64,000 nt of DNA, from assembly GCF_011682145.1 (NCBI RefSeq), contig NZ_WHJH01000015.1, positions 1 through 64,000 on the forward strand. The letters run 5' to 3'. Both the position numbers and the translations under genes were made by a program. The notes under the pieces are model-generated. The model saw only the letters and a list, made by a program, of their open reading frames with translations. It was not told the DNA's origin and searched no databases. Origin of the DNA: Massilia mucilaginosa (lineage in GTDB: Bacteria > Pseudomonadota > Gammaproteobacteria > Burkholderiales > Burkholderiaceae_D). Below are positions 32,932 through 41,195 of this stretch, in pieces (the first letter of the stretch is position 1; each line of letters opens with the position of its first letter).

Positions 32932-34338
32932 ATGCTAACTCGGCTGAAAGTTAAGGGATTTAAAAGTTTAGAGGATATTGAAGTTCGCTTCGGCCCGTTC
33001 ACGTGTATTGCAGGTGTTAATGGAGTGGGGAAGTCCAATCTATTCGATGCCATTTTGTTTCTGAAAGATTTGGCAGATACGTCCATTATCGATGCTGCTA
33101 CAAGGATCAGAAATAGCGGGCGTCAACGCGTCAACCTGTCGTCGTTGTTTACCAGAACCGCTATTGGGCAAGCCCAATTGATGGAATTTGAAGTCGATTT
33201 CTTAGTAAACGATACGGTAACAGATGATTTCGGTCGAAATGCTAAGCCGAAAGTCACCTTCCTGCAGTACAAGTTAGGGCTGCGTTATGTGGCCGCTTCT
33301 GGATCGAAACCCGAAGGCATTGAACTCGCACATGAGTCACTTGATTTCGTGCAAAAAGGCGAAGCGAAGCGCCGGCTCGGTTTTCCGGTATCTCAGGAAT
33401 TCCTGGATTCTGTTTATGTTGGCACGAGCCGGATCGATTTTATCTATATGGATAAGAACGATCCGACTGTCGCGAAAATTCGCCAGGACGGCACGGGGGG
33501 GGGGCAGCCCATCAGCATCCCTATAGACAAAGCAGAACGTACACTTCTGAGTAACATAAACACGATCGATCGGCCGACAGCGCTAGCGGCCAGGCGTGAA
33601 ATGCAGTCTTGGATTAACTTGCAACTTGAGTCAAGTTCTCTGCGCAAACCGGATGATTTCTTGGCTTTAAGTCAGGTCTCATCTACAGGTGAACATTTGC
33701 CGGCGACGCTGGATCGTCTTAAAAAATTTGACGAAGTGGCGAGTCAATTAGCTAATCTTCTGCCCGATGTGAAGAGTCTTACTGTTGACGTGGATGAGCG
33801 TCGACAATTAAAGACCCTTTATCTAGAAAGCGTCAGCGGTATCCGCCATGAAGCGCGGGCTCTGTCAGGCGGCACCTTGCGATTTCTTGCCCTCGCTATT
33901 ATTGGCGCCGATGCCGATGCGGGAGGTGTAATTTGTCTTGAGGAGCCAGAAAATGGCATCCATCCCGCACGCATTCCAGCGATTGTCCAGTTGTTGGCTG
34001 AAATGGCGGTAGACACTGATTATGCGGTCGGTCCAGACAATCCGCTTCGGCAAATTATTATCAATACTCATTCGCCGTTAGTTATTCAGAAACTTCAGAC
34101 CGACAATATTATTGTTTCGCAAGCCTATAAACGGGATGGTGCATCGCTTTCATTATTTTGTCCAATTCTTGGAACGTGGCGTACAAAGACCTCAATAAAC
34201 GTTTCCCAAGATGAGTCGCCGGTGACGTTCGGAGCGCTGCTTGACTATCTCGGACCGGAAGATTTTAGTGAGGCTGTGCCTGGGAAAGAAAGTGTTTTGC
34301 AGGTATACAAGCACCAGCTTGAAATTGCGGTGAAATAA
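32932..34338 (+). CDS. AAA/ABC-type ATPase (AAA_21/OLD-like), probable defence protein
   Basis: The 468-residue protein has Walker A GVNGVGKS at residues 28-35 after LKVKGFKSLEDIEVRFGPF. An ABC-type signature LSGG is near 310, Walker B ICLEEPENGIHP near 332-345, and a switch His in INTHSPLVI near 378. This is the RecF/OLD/RloC-type ATPase head arrangement used by many phage-defence ATPases (OLD, Gabija, PARIS AriA, RloA). There is no C-terminal TOPRIM domain; a separate TOPRIM-like protein is encoded three bases downstream. The gene is much more AT-rich than its neighbours (25 of 60 bases GC at 33001-33060) and uses different codons, so it was acquired. The role in defence is inferred. Confidence 0.85.
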   Translation: MLTRLKVKGFKSLEDIEVRFGPFTCIAGVNGVGKSNLFDAILFLKDLADTSIIDAATRIRNSGRQRVNLSSLFTRTAIGQAQLMEFEVDFLVNDTVTDDFGRNAKPKVTFLQYKLGLRYVAASGSKPEGIELAHESLDFVQKGEAKRRLGFPVSQEFLDSVYVGTSRIDFIYMDKNDPTVAKIRQDGTGGGQPISIPIDKAERTLLSNINTIDRPTALAARREMQSWINLQLESSSLRKPDDFLALSQVSSTGEHLPATLDRLKKFDEVASQLANLLPDVKSLTVDVDERRQLKTLYLESVSGIRHEARALSGGTLRFLALAIIGADADAGGVICLEEPENGIHPARIPAIVQLLAEMAVDTDYAVGPDNPLRQIIINTHSPLVIQKLQTDNIIVSQAYKRDGASLSLFCPILGTWRTKTSINVSQDESPVTFGALLDYLGPEDFSEAVPGKESVLQVYKHQLEIAVK

Positions 34339-34341
34339 AAG

Positions 34342-34974
34342 GTGAAAACACTCATACGCTATACTTTGCTGGCGGACGGAACTTCTGATGAAGTACTGCT
34401 GCCGATTATTAATTGGGTCATCAATTTTCATTATCCTGGCGTGCGCGTAGTCCCCTCATTTGCGCGGGATTTTGGAAAAATTGGACACGGTCTAAACGCT
34501 CGCGTAAATGCCGCTCTTGCTAACTTTCCGTGCGATGTTTTGTTTGTTCATCGAGATGCCGAGGCCATGCCGCGTGAGTTAAGACTGGGCGAAATCGACG
34601 CGGCAATGCGAGACGTCGAAGTACCTTTTGTGCCGGTAGTTCCGGTACGAATGACCGAAGCGTGGTTGCTGAGTGACGAGACGGCTATTCGATTCGCAGC
34701 AGGAAATGCATCAGGACGCCATGCGATTGCGCTCCCGGCCCGGAAAAAGTGGGAGGCGATTCCTGATCCAAAGGACGTTCTCCTAACGGCGCTAACTGCG
34801 GCCAGCGGCCTATCGGGACGTAAACTCGGCAAATTTCAGCCTGAAAAAGCGAGATCGTTGATTACTCAGCGCACCGAGTCGTTCGCGGGCTTGCGCGGGC
34901 TCTCCGCATTCGACGCGTTCGAAAATGACGTCGCCGAAACAATGAAAGGTATTTTGCTTCATGTTATGGATTAA
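34342..34974 (+). CDS. TOPRIM-like/DUF4276-like protein, probable effector of the ATPase pair
   Basis: The GTG at 34342 gives 210 residues. The N-terminus (LLADGTSDEVLLPII, residues 9-23) and VLFVHRDAEAMPRE (66-79) resemble the two acidic motifs of TOPRIM/OLD-type nucleases (normally VEGxxDE and DxD). Here the first acid is Asp12 in place of Glu and the second pair is Asp72-Glu74. Proteins of the DUF4276 type are often found beside AAA_21 ATPases. Low GC and three-base spacing tie it to the ATPase. Its last 14 bases overlap the hemJ start. Nuclease activity is inference; DUF4276 assignment is by eye. Confidence 0.65.
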   Translation: MKTLIRYTLLADGTSDEVLLPIINWVINFHYPGVRVVPSFARDFGKIGHGLNARVNAALANFPCDVLFVHRDAEAMPRELRLGEIDAAMRDVEVPFVPVVPVRMTEAWLLSDETAIRFAAGNASGRHAIALPARKKWEAIPDPKDVLLTALTAASGLSGRKLGKFQPEKARSLITQRTESFAGLRGLSAFDAFENDVAETMKGILLHVMD

Positions 34975-35371
34975 AGCGTTTCACATCATCTTCATCGCCT
35001 CGTGGTTTGCCGGGCTGTTTTACCTGCCGCGCATTTTCGTCAACCTGGCGCAGGAGAGCGACACGGCGGCCACTGCGCGCCTGCTGCTGATGGCGCGCAA
35101 GCTGCTGCGCTTTACCACCATGCTGGCCGTGCCGGCGGTGCTGCTGGGCGTCTGGCTGTGGCTCGGGTACGGCTTCCGGGGCGGCTGGATGCATGTCAAG
35201 CTGGCGCTGGTGCTGCTGGTGATCGGTTACCACCACGCGTGCGGCTCGCTGCTGAAAAAATTCGAACGCGGCGCGAACAAACGAAGCCACGTCTGGTTCC
35301 GCTATTTCAACGAGGTGCCGGTGCTGCTCCTGACCGCCATCGTGATCCTGGTCGTGGTCAAACCCTTCTGA
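34961..35371 (+). CDS. hemJ: HemJ-type protoporphyrinogen IX oxidase / CopD family membrane protein
   Basis: The 136-residue protein starts MLWIKAFHIIFIASWFAGLFYLPR. It has four membrane helices and conserved His residues (His8 and the pair in GYHHACG), typical of the HemJ/UPF0093 family that oxidises protoporphyrinogen IX in haem synthesis. The sequence returns to high GC immediately after the start. Its first codons overlap the end of the AT-rich gene before it, so the insertion ended exactly at the hemJ start. It is co-directional with the proA operon and was probably its neighbour before the insertion. Confidence 0.85.
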   Translation: MLWIKAFHIIFIASWFAGLFYLPRIFVNLAQESDTAATARLLLMARKLLRFTTMLAVPAVLLGVWLWLGYGFRGGWMHVKLALVLLVIGYHHACGSLLKKFERGANKRSHVWFRYFNEVPVLLLTAIVILVVVKPF

Positions 35372-35381
35372 CGGGGGCTTC

Positions 35382-35981
35382 ATGAGTAAAGTGGTTCAGT
35401 ATTTTTTCGCGCCGCAGTCGCCGTGGGCGTATCTCGGACACGAGCGCTTCGTCGCCATGGCGCAGGCGCGCGGGGCGCTGATCGACATCAAGCCTTTTGA
35501 CCTGGGCAAGGTGTTCAGCGTCTCGGGCGGGCTGCCGCTGGCCAAGCGCGCGCCGCAGCGCCAGGCCTACCGCCTGCAGGAACTGGCGCGCTGGTCGCAG
35601 CATCTGGGCTTGCCGCTGATTGCGCATCCGACGTTTTTTCCGGTGCCGCCGGAAGCGGCGGCGCGCCTGATCATCGCCGCGCGCACCAGCCTGGGCGCCG
35701 AGGCGGCGCTGGGGCTGACCGGCGCGATCATGCGCGCGCTGTGGGCCGAGGACCGGAATATCTCGGACGAGGACACCCTGGCGCAGATCGCCAGCGCCTG
35801 CGGCCTCGATGGAAAAATGCTGGTCAAGTCGGCGGCCACGGCCGGCGTGCAGGAGCAGTACGAGCGCAACACCGATGAAGCCATGGCCGCCAGCGTGTTC
35901 GGTGTGCCGTGGTACGTGGTGGACGGGGAGGGGTTCTGGGGACAGGACCGGCTCGACTTCGTGGAGCGCGCCTTAAGCTGA
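35382..35981 (+). CDS. 2-hydroxychromene-2-carboxylate isomerase / DsbA-fold protein
   Basis: The 199-residue protein begins VVQYFFAPQSPWAYLGHERF. The SPWAYLG segment is the active-site position of HCCA isomerases, with Ser where DsbA has Cys. A helical insert and a C-terminal GVPWYVVDGEGFWGQDRLDF segment (cis-Pro loop and glutathione-site pattern) complete the kappa-class GST-like fold. Family members isomerise a ring-opened intermediate of naphthalene breakdown, but no aromatic catabolic genes are nearby, so it may act on another glutathione-dependent substrate. Ten bases after hemJ. Confidence 0.82.
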   Translation: MSKVVQYFFAPQSPWAYLGHERFVAMAQARGALIDIKPFDLGKVFSVSGGLPLAKRAPQRQAYRLQELARWSQHLGLPLIAHPTFFPVPPEAAARLIIAARTSLGAEAALGLTGAIMRALWAEDRNISDEDTLAQIASACGLDGKMLVKSAATAGVQEQYERNTDEAMAASVFGVPWYVVDGEGFWGQDRLDFVERALS

Positions 35982-36054
35982 CGACGGGCATTTTGCAGTA
36001 ACGATGAAACAGTAACGACAAACGATTTTCTACAACGGACAAAGGGTTCACCAC

Positions 36055-37257
36055 ATGCCATCATTTTTCTGCCCATGCCCACGCGGCATGGAAGCGGCGC
36101 TCGCCGAAGAACTGGGCGAAATCGCCCTGACCAGCACCACCATGAAGGTGCACAACCAGGTTCCCGGCGGCGTGCACTGCTCCGGCGACCAGACTGACGC
36201 TTACCGCATCAACCTGCACTCGCGCATCGCCTCGCGCGTGCTGATGCGCATGGCGCACGCCAGCTACGCCAACGAAAACGACATCTACGACCTGGTCCTG
36301 GCCCAGCCATGGGAAGACTGGTTCAGCGTCGACCACACCATCCGGGTCGACGTCACCGCCGTCAAGTCGCCCCTGCGCAGCCTGGAATTCACCACGCTCA
36401 AAATCAAGGACGCCATCTGCGACCGCTTCCGCGACCAGTTCGACAAGCGCCCCTCGGTCAACACGCGCGAGCCGGACATGCGCATCGTGGGCTTTCTCGA
36501 CAACCGCAACTTCACGGTCTACCTGGACACCTCCGGCGAAGCCCTGTTCAAGCGCGGCTGGCGTGAAGAAACGGGCGATGCGCCGCTGCGCGAAAACCTC
36601 GCCGCCGGCATGCTGCGCGTCTCCGGCTGGAAACCGGGCACGGTGCTGTTCGACCCGATGTGCGGCTCGGGCACCATCCTGATCGAAGCGGCCCAGATGG
36701 TGCAGGGCATTCCGCCCGGCGCGCGCCGCCGTTTCGCGTTCGAGAAGTTCCACAACTTCGTGGCCGCCCCGTGGCAGGACATGAAGAACGCGATCAAGCC
36801 GCTGCCGCTGCCGAGCGAACCGACCATTTTCGGCAGCGACATCTCGGGCGACATGGTGGCCATGACGCGCCATAACCTGAAAATCGCCGGCATCCTGTTC
36901 GACGTGCCGCTCAAGCAGATCGAGGCCCAGGAAGTGAAAGCGCCGACCGAGCAGCCGGGCATCCTGCTGACCAACCCGCCGTACGGCGAGCGGATCGGCG
37001 TGCGCGGCGACAGCACCATCCCGGCGGACGACATGTCGGTCGCGTTCTACTCGGCGCTGGGCACCACGCTCAAGCAGCGTTTCGCCGGCTGGACCGTGTT
37101 CCTGTTCACCGCCGACCTGACCTTGCCGAAACTGCTGCGCCTGAAAGAAGCGCGCAAGACGCCATTCTTCAACGGCGCGCTCGAATGCCGCCTGTTCAGG
37201 TTCGACATGGTGGCCGGCTACAACCGCCGCGAAGAAGCCAAGCCAAAACCGGAGTAA
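36055..37257 (+). CDS. rlmL: THUMP-domain 23S rRNA guanine methyltransferase (RlmL N-type)
   Basis: The 400-residue protein has an N-terminal ferredoxin-like/THUMP RNA-binding part (about 1-160). The C-terminal Rossmann methyltransferase contains motif I DPMCGSGTILIEAA and motif IV TNPPYGER. This is the UPF0020 family that includes the N-terminal half of E. coli RlmKL, which makes m2G2445 in 23S rRNA. The RlmK half is absent, which is common outside Enterobacteria. An AAAGGG ribosome site precedes the ATG. The MFS gene begins two bases after its stop. Confidence 0.85.
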   Translation: MPSFFCPCPRGMEAALAEELGEIALTSTTMKVHNQVPGGVHCSGDQTDAYRINLHSRIASRVLMRMAHASYANENDIYDLVLAQPWEDWFSVDHTIRVDVTAVKSPLRSLEFTTLKIKDAICDRFRDQFDKRPSVNTREPDMRIVGFLDNRNFTVYLDTSGEALFKRGWREETGDAPLRENLAAGMLRVSGWKPGTVLFDPMCGSGTILIEAAQMVQGIPPGARRRFAFEKFHNFVAAPWQDMKNAIKPLPLPSEPTIFGSDISGDMVAMTRHNLKIAGILFDVPLKQIEAQEVKAPTEQPGILLTNPPYGERIGVRGDSTIPADDMSVAFYSALGTTLKQRFAGWTVFLFTADLTLPKLLRLKEARKTPFFNGALECRLFRFDMVAGYNRREEAKPKPE

Positions 37258-37259
37258 GC

Positions 37260-38540
37260 ATGTTCCCCAGCCCGCCGCCCGACCTGCCGCCGGACCCCGT
37301 CACACCGGTCCCCCTGGCGCCCGTGAAGCGGCGCGCGGTGCCCGGGATGGTGGGCCTGGCGACCCTGCTGGCCGGGCTGTCGATGCTGGGACCGTTTTCG
37401 ATCGACGCCTACCTGCCGGCCTTCCCCAACATCCAGGCGTCGCTGGGCGCCACCCCGATCGAAGTCCAGCAAACCCTGACCGCCTACATGCTCGCCTTTG
37501 CCGGCATGGTGCTGTGGCATGGCGCGCTGGCCGACGCCTTCGGACGGCGCAACGTGGTGCTGTGCGCGCTGGTGGTGTTCGCCATCGGCACCTTCGGCTG
37601 CGCCGCCTCGCATTCGGTGCATTACCTGTGGATCTTCCGGATCATGCAGGGCGTCTCGGCCGGGGCCGGGGTGGTGGTGGGACGCGCCATCATCCGCGAC
37701 CTGTACGACGATGCGCCGGCGGCGCGCCTGCTCTCGCTGGTGACGATGATCTTCACGATCGCGCCGGCCATCGCACCCATCCTGGGCGGCTGGATCGTCA
37801 AGTATGCCGACTGGCGCACCATCTTCCTGGTGCTGCTGGCCTACAGCGTGATCCTGTTCGTCTACTGCTACCGGCGCCTGCCCGAAACGCTGCCGCTGGA
37901 AAAACGCCAGCCCTTCAATCCGCGCTACCTGTGGCAGAACTACAGCGCCATTTTCAGCTCGCCCCTGTTCCACATGAAGGCCGGCATCGTCGCCCTCAAC
38001 TTCGCCGGCCTGTTTTTGTACATCGCGGCCGCGCCGGTGGCGCTGCCGCTGCACCTGCGCCTCGGACCCGACCAATTCGGATGGCTGTTCATCCCCTCGG
38101 TGGCCGGGATCTTCCTGGGCGCGCTCACGGCCAACCGCATCGCCGGCAAAATGAGCTTCGCGCGCCAGATCGGCATCGGCTTCGGCTTCCTGCTCACGGC
38201 CGCTTGCGCCAATCTGTTGTATCACAGCGTCTTTACAGCGGCGCTGCCGTGGAGCGTGGCGCCGATGTTTTTCTATACCTTCGGCATGGCGCTGATCGCC
38301 CCCGGCGCCACCCTGCTCGCGCTCGACCTGTTCCCGCACATCCGCGGCACGGTCGCGTCGTGCCAGTCCTTCGCCGTGACCCTGCTGGGCGCACTGGTGG
38401 CGGGCGTGATCGCGCCGTTCCTGTCGCATTCGATGCTGTGGCTGGCCATGGGCCAGGTCGGCTTCGCCCTGTGCGCGCTGGGCCTGTGGGTGTCCTCGCG
38501 CCTGTATCACCGCAGGCGTCCGGCGGCCCTGGGAGCGTGA
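37260..38540 (+). CDS. Bcr/CflA family MFS drug exporter
   Basis: The ATG at 37260, two bases after the rlmL stop, gives 426 residues with about twelve membrane helices after a proline-rich N-terminal tail. Bcr/CflA features include MLGPFSIDAYLPAFPNI in helix 1 and the cytoplasmic motif DAFGRRNVVL after helix 2. RIMQGVSAGAGVVVGRAIIRD in helix 4 is the Bcr signature. Members export bicyclomycin, chloramphenicol-type drugs or cysteine with proton exchange. Substrate cannot be told from sequence. It ends the co-directional run that began at leuS. Confidence 0.88.
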   Translation: MFPSPPPDLPPDPVTPVPLAPVKRRAVPGMVGLATLLAGLSMLGPFSIDAYLPAFPNIQASLGATPIEVQQTLTAYMLAFAGMVLWHGALADAFGRRNVVLCALVVFAIGTFGCAASHSVHYLWIFRIMQGVSAGAGVVVGRAIIRDLYDDAPAARLLSLVTMIFTIAPAIAPILGGWIVKYADWRTIFLVLLAYSVILFVYCYRRLPETLPLEKRQPFNPRYLWQNYSAIFSSPLFHMKAGIVALNFAGLFLYIAAAPVALPLHLRLGPDQFGWLFIPSVAGIFLGALTANRIAGKMSFARQIGIGFGFLLTAACANLLYHSVFTAALPWSVAPMFFYTFGMALIAPGATLLALDLFPHIRGTVASCQSFAVTLLGALVAGVIAPFLSHSMLWLAMGQVGFALCALGLWVSSRLYHRRRPAALGA

Positions 38541-38870
38541 CCCGCGCCCACCCTTGACAATAAAAAGTTTTGCTTTGAGTAACGTTCCTCGGGTCAACAT
38601 TCGTGCATATATGCTAAGATAGCCGTTTTTAAAACCTGACACGCTGCCCATACTTCGCGCGCGACAGGTGTGTGATCTTTTCGTCGTGGCCGCATCGCGT
38701 TGCGCGCCACCTCCAACCATCGACCATTTGGCGGCAGTTTTCGACACCATGCAGCATTCGGACAACGATCTTCGCAAGCGGCCCAGGCGCGCCCTGGCAG
38801 CACCGATTCCCGCAGCGGCCGGGCAAGTGCGCGTTGCGGATGCGGACGATGGATTCCGTTTAGGGTTCCA
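38541..38870. other. 330-base intergenic region, probable promoter of the signalling gene
   Basis: No supported gene lies here. A perfect TTGACA at 38554-38559 is followed 17 bases later by GAGTAA, a poor -10. A second possible start is TAAGAT at 38615-38620 in a short AT-rich stretch. The rest (38640-38870) is GC-rich and could be a long untranslated leader. The open frame that runs into the gene from 38700 lacks a conserved domain before residue 58 and is not considered coding. Confidence 0.4.
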
Positions 38871-41105
38871 ATGAACGACAATCCCGCCAGCGCGCTGTCG
38901 CAGACCGATGACGCCTCTTTCAGCGAGGCCGATGCGCATGCACTGCCGCGCATCCTGCTGATCGACGACGAGCCGCGCCTGCTGTCGGCCCTGCACGAAC
39001 TGCTGCGCGACCGCGGCTTCGACCTGGTCACCGCCAGCAGCGGCGCCGAGGCGCTGGCGCAACTGACGGCGCGGCGCTTCGACCTGGTCCTGCTCGACCT
39101 GCGCCTGCCCGACATGAGCGGCCATGAAATCATGGACTTCATCAACGCGCGCGAGATCGACGCCGACGTGATCGTGATGAGCGGCGACGTCGGCATCGAG
39201 GCCGCCATCGGCGCCCTCAAGCGCGGCGCCTACGATTACCTGAGGAAGCCCTACAGCCGCGAAGAGATGCTCAAGACGGTCGGCAACGCGCTGCAGCAGC
39301 GCAGCCTGGCCCTGGACAACGAGCGCATCGCCTCGCAGCTGGAAAACTCCGAAAAGCTGTACCGCTACCTGGTCGACAGTTCGCCCGACATCATCTACAC
39401 CCTCAATCACGAGGGCCGCTTCACCTTCGTCAACGACCGCGCCTTCCAGTTGCTCGGCTTTGCGCGCGAAGACCTGATCGGCCAGCATTACACGGTGCTG
39501 GTGCACGACGAAGACCTGGAGCGCGCGCGCTACGCCTTCAACGAGCGCCGCGTCGACGAACGGGCTTCGCGCAATGTCGAACTGCGCCTGAAATGCCATC
39601 CGCGCGCCGGCCAGGACCGCGAGTTCAACACCACCCTGATGACCATCTCGCTCAATTCGATGGGCATGCATGTGCCGGACAACGACGTCAAGAAGCTCGA
39701 GTTCTACGGCACCTACGGCGTGGCCCGCGATATCACCGACCGCAAGCGCGCCGAAGAAGTCATTTCGTACCAGGCTTACCACGACATCCTGACCGACCTG
39801 CCGAACCGCATGCTGTTCAAGGACCGCCTGGGCCTGGCCATCATCCAGGCCAAGCGCAAAATGACCGAGCTGGCGGTGATGTTCATCGACCTCGATCGCT
39901 TCAAGCTGGTGAACGACACGCTCGGCCACGTCAAGGGCGACGAACTGCTGCAGCAGGTCGCGCTGCGCCTCAAGCAATGCCTGCGCGATGGCGACACCCT
40001 GGCGCGCCAGGGCGGCGACGAATTTACCATCGTGCTGCCGGAACTGGCCGGCCGCGCCGAAGCCAAGGCCATCGCCGAGAAATTCCTCGCCTGCCTGCAC
40101 CTGCCGTTCGACCTCGATGGGCACCAGGTGCATATTTCGGCCAGCATCGGCATTGCGATTTATCCGGGCGACGGCGAGTCGATCGACGAGCTGCTGCGCC
40201 ATGCCGACATCGCCATGTACCAGGTCAAGGCGCTGGGCAAGAACGGCCAGAGCTTTTATCACAACTCGATGCTCGACGTGTCGCACCAGAAGATCGCGCT
40301 CGAACAGAGCCTGCGCAAGGCGCTCGAGCAGAACGAGCTGGAAATGTACTACCAGCCGCAGATCGACGTGATCACCGGCCGCATCATCGGCGCCGAAGGG
40401 CTGATGCGCTGGAACCATCCGCAGCGCGGCCTGCTGACCGCCAACGAGTTCCTGCCGTTCGCCGAAGACAATGGCCTGATGCTGCCGATTTCGGACTGGA
40501 TGCTGGGCGCCCTGTGCCGCGACATGCTGGTCTGGAACGAGAGCGGCGGCGAAGCGATTCGCCTGTCATTGAACCTGTCGCCGCAATACCTCGACCGCGG
40601 CGACTTTTTCGAGAAGATGCGCGGCGCGCTGCTGCGCTACGGGATTTCGCCGGCCCAGATCGAAGTCGAAATCACCGAAAACATCTGCATCCGCAATCCG
40701 CAGTACGCGATCGAGCAGTTGAACAAACTGTGCCAGCTGGGGGTGTCGGTGGCGATCGACGATTTCGGCACCGGCTACTCCTCGCTGTCCTACCTGCACC
40801 GCTTCCCGATCCACACGATCAAGATCGACCAGTCGTTTGTGAAGGAAATCCACGACGAGCAGGGGCATTATCCGGTCATCCTGGCGATCATTTCGATCGC
40901 GCGGGGCCTGGGCCTGCACCTGATCGCCGAAGGCGTGGAAACCGAGGTCCAGGCGCGCTACCTCAAGTCGAACGGCTGCCTGACCATGCAGGGCTACCTG
41001 TTCCACCATCCGATTTCGCTGGGCAGCTTCCTCGAAGTGCTGCAGGAACAGGAAGTGCAGCTGGCGGCCTGCCGCGCCAGCGTGCCGCAGGCCAAACGCG
41101 CCTGA
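38871..41105 (+). CDS. Response regulator with PAS, GGDEF and EAL domains
   Basis: The ATG at 38871 gives 744 residues. A receiver domain (about 26-150, phosphoacceptor Asp76 in LLDLRLPD) is followed by a PAS domain (about 165-300), a GGDEF domain with intact GGDEF at 381-385 and a preceding RDGD inhibitory site, and an EAL domain (about 490-735). The EAL motif reads EGL at 509-511, but other phosphodiesterase residues are kept: NLSPQYL, EITEN, DDFGTGYSS, EGVET. Thus it can probably both make and degrade cyclic di-GMP under control of phosphorylation. No histidine kinase gene is adjacent, so the partner is an orphan or elsewhere. Confidence 0.92.
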   Translation: MNDNPASALSQTDDASFSEADAHALPRILLIDDEPRLLSALHELLRDRGFDLVTASSGAEALAQLTARRFDLVLLDLRLPDMSGHEIMDFINAREIDADVIVMSGDVGIEAAIGALKRGAYDYLRKPYSREEMLKTVGNALQQRSLALDNERIASQLENSEKLYRYLVDSSPDIIYTLNHEGRFTFVNDRAFQLLGFAREDLIGQHYTVLVHDEDLERARYAFNERRVDERASRNVELRLKCHPRAGQDREFNTTLMTISLNSMGMHVPDNDVKKLEFYGTYGVARDITDRKRAEEVISYQAYHDILTDLPNRMLFKDRLGLAIIQAKRKMTELAVMFIDLDRFKLVNDTLGHVKGDELLQQVALRLKQCLRDGDTLARQGGDEFTIVLPELAGRAEAKAIAEKFLACLHLPFDLDGHQVHISASIGIAIYPGDGESIDELLRHADIAMYQVKALGKNGQSFYHNSMLDVSHQKIALEQSLRKALEQNELEMYYQPQIDVITGRIIGAEGLMRWNHPQRGLLTANEFLPFAEDNGLMLPISDWMLGALCRDMLVWNESGGEAIRLSLNLSPQYLDRGDFFEKMRGALLRYGISPAQIEVEITENICIRNPQYAIEQLNKLCQLGVSVAIDDFGTGYSSLSYLHRFPIHTIKIDQSFVKEIHDEQGHYPVILAIISIARGLGLHLIAEGVETEVQARYLKSNGCLTMQGYLFHHPISLGSFLEVLQEQEVQLAACRASVPQAKRA

Positions 41106-41162
41106 CGCTGTTGCGCACAGCGCACGCATGGCGCGTGCCCCCGCCATGGGAATGGTGTACCA

Positions 41163-41182
41163 TACTGTATATACATACAGTT
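41163..41182 (+). promoter_or_regulatory. LexA (SOS) box
   Basis: The 20 bases TACTGTATATACATACAGTT match the gammaproteobacterial/betaproteobacterial SOS consensus TACTGTATATATATACAGTA at 18 of 20 positions, including both CTGT and ACAG halves at correct spacing. It ends 13 bases before the radical SAM start codon, a typical repressor position over the promoter. Confidence 0.88.
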
Positions 41183-41195
41183 AAAGACCAGGCCC

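Noticed and set aside
34548-34832. An antisense frame inside the TOPRIM-like gene that might be an antitoxin
   Set aside because: It is only 94 residues, Ser/Arg/Ala-rich and lacks a ribosome site or homology; not supported.
37218-40418. A 1066-residue open frame antisense to the MFS and GGDEF-EAL genes
   Set aside because: It covers two real genes and the intergenic region without any recognisable domain, and its composition is that of a GC-driven shadow.
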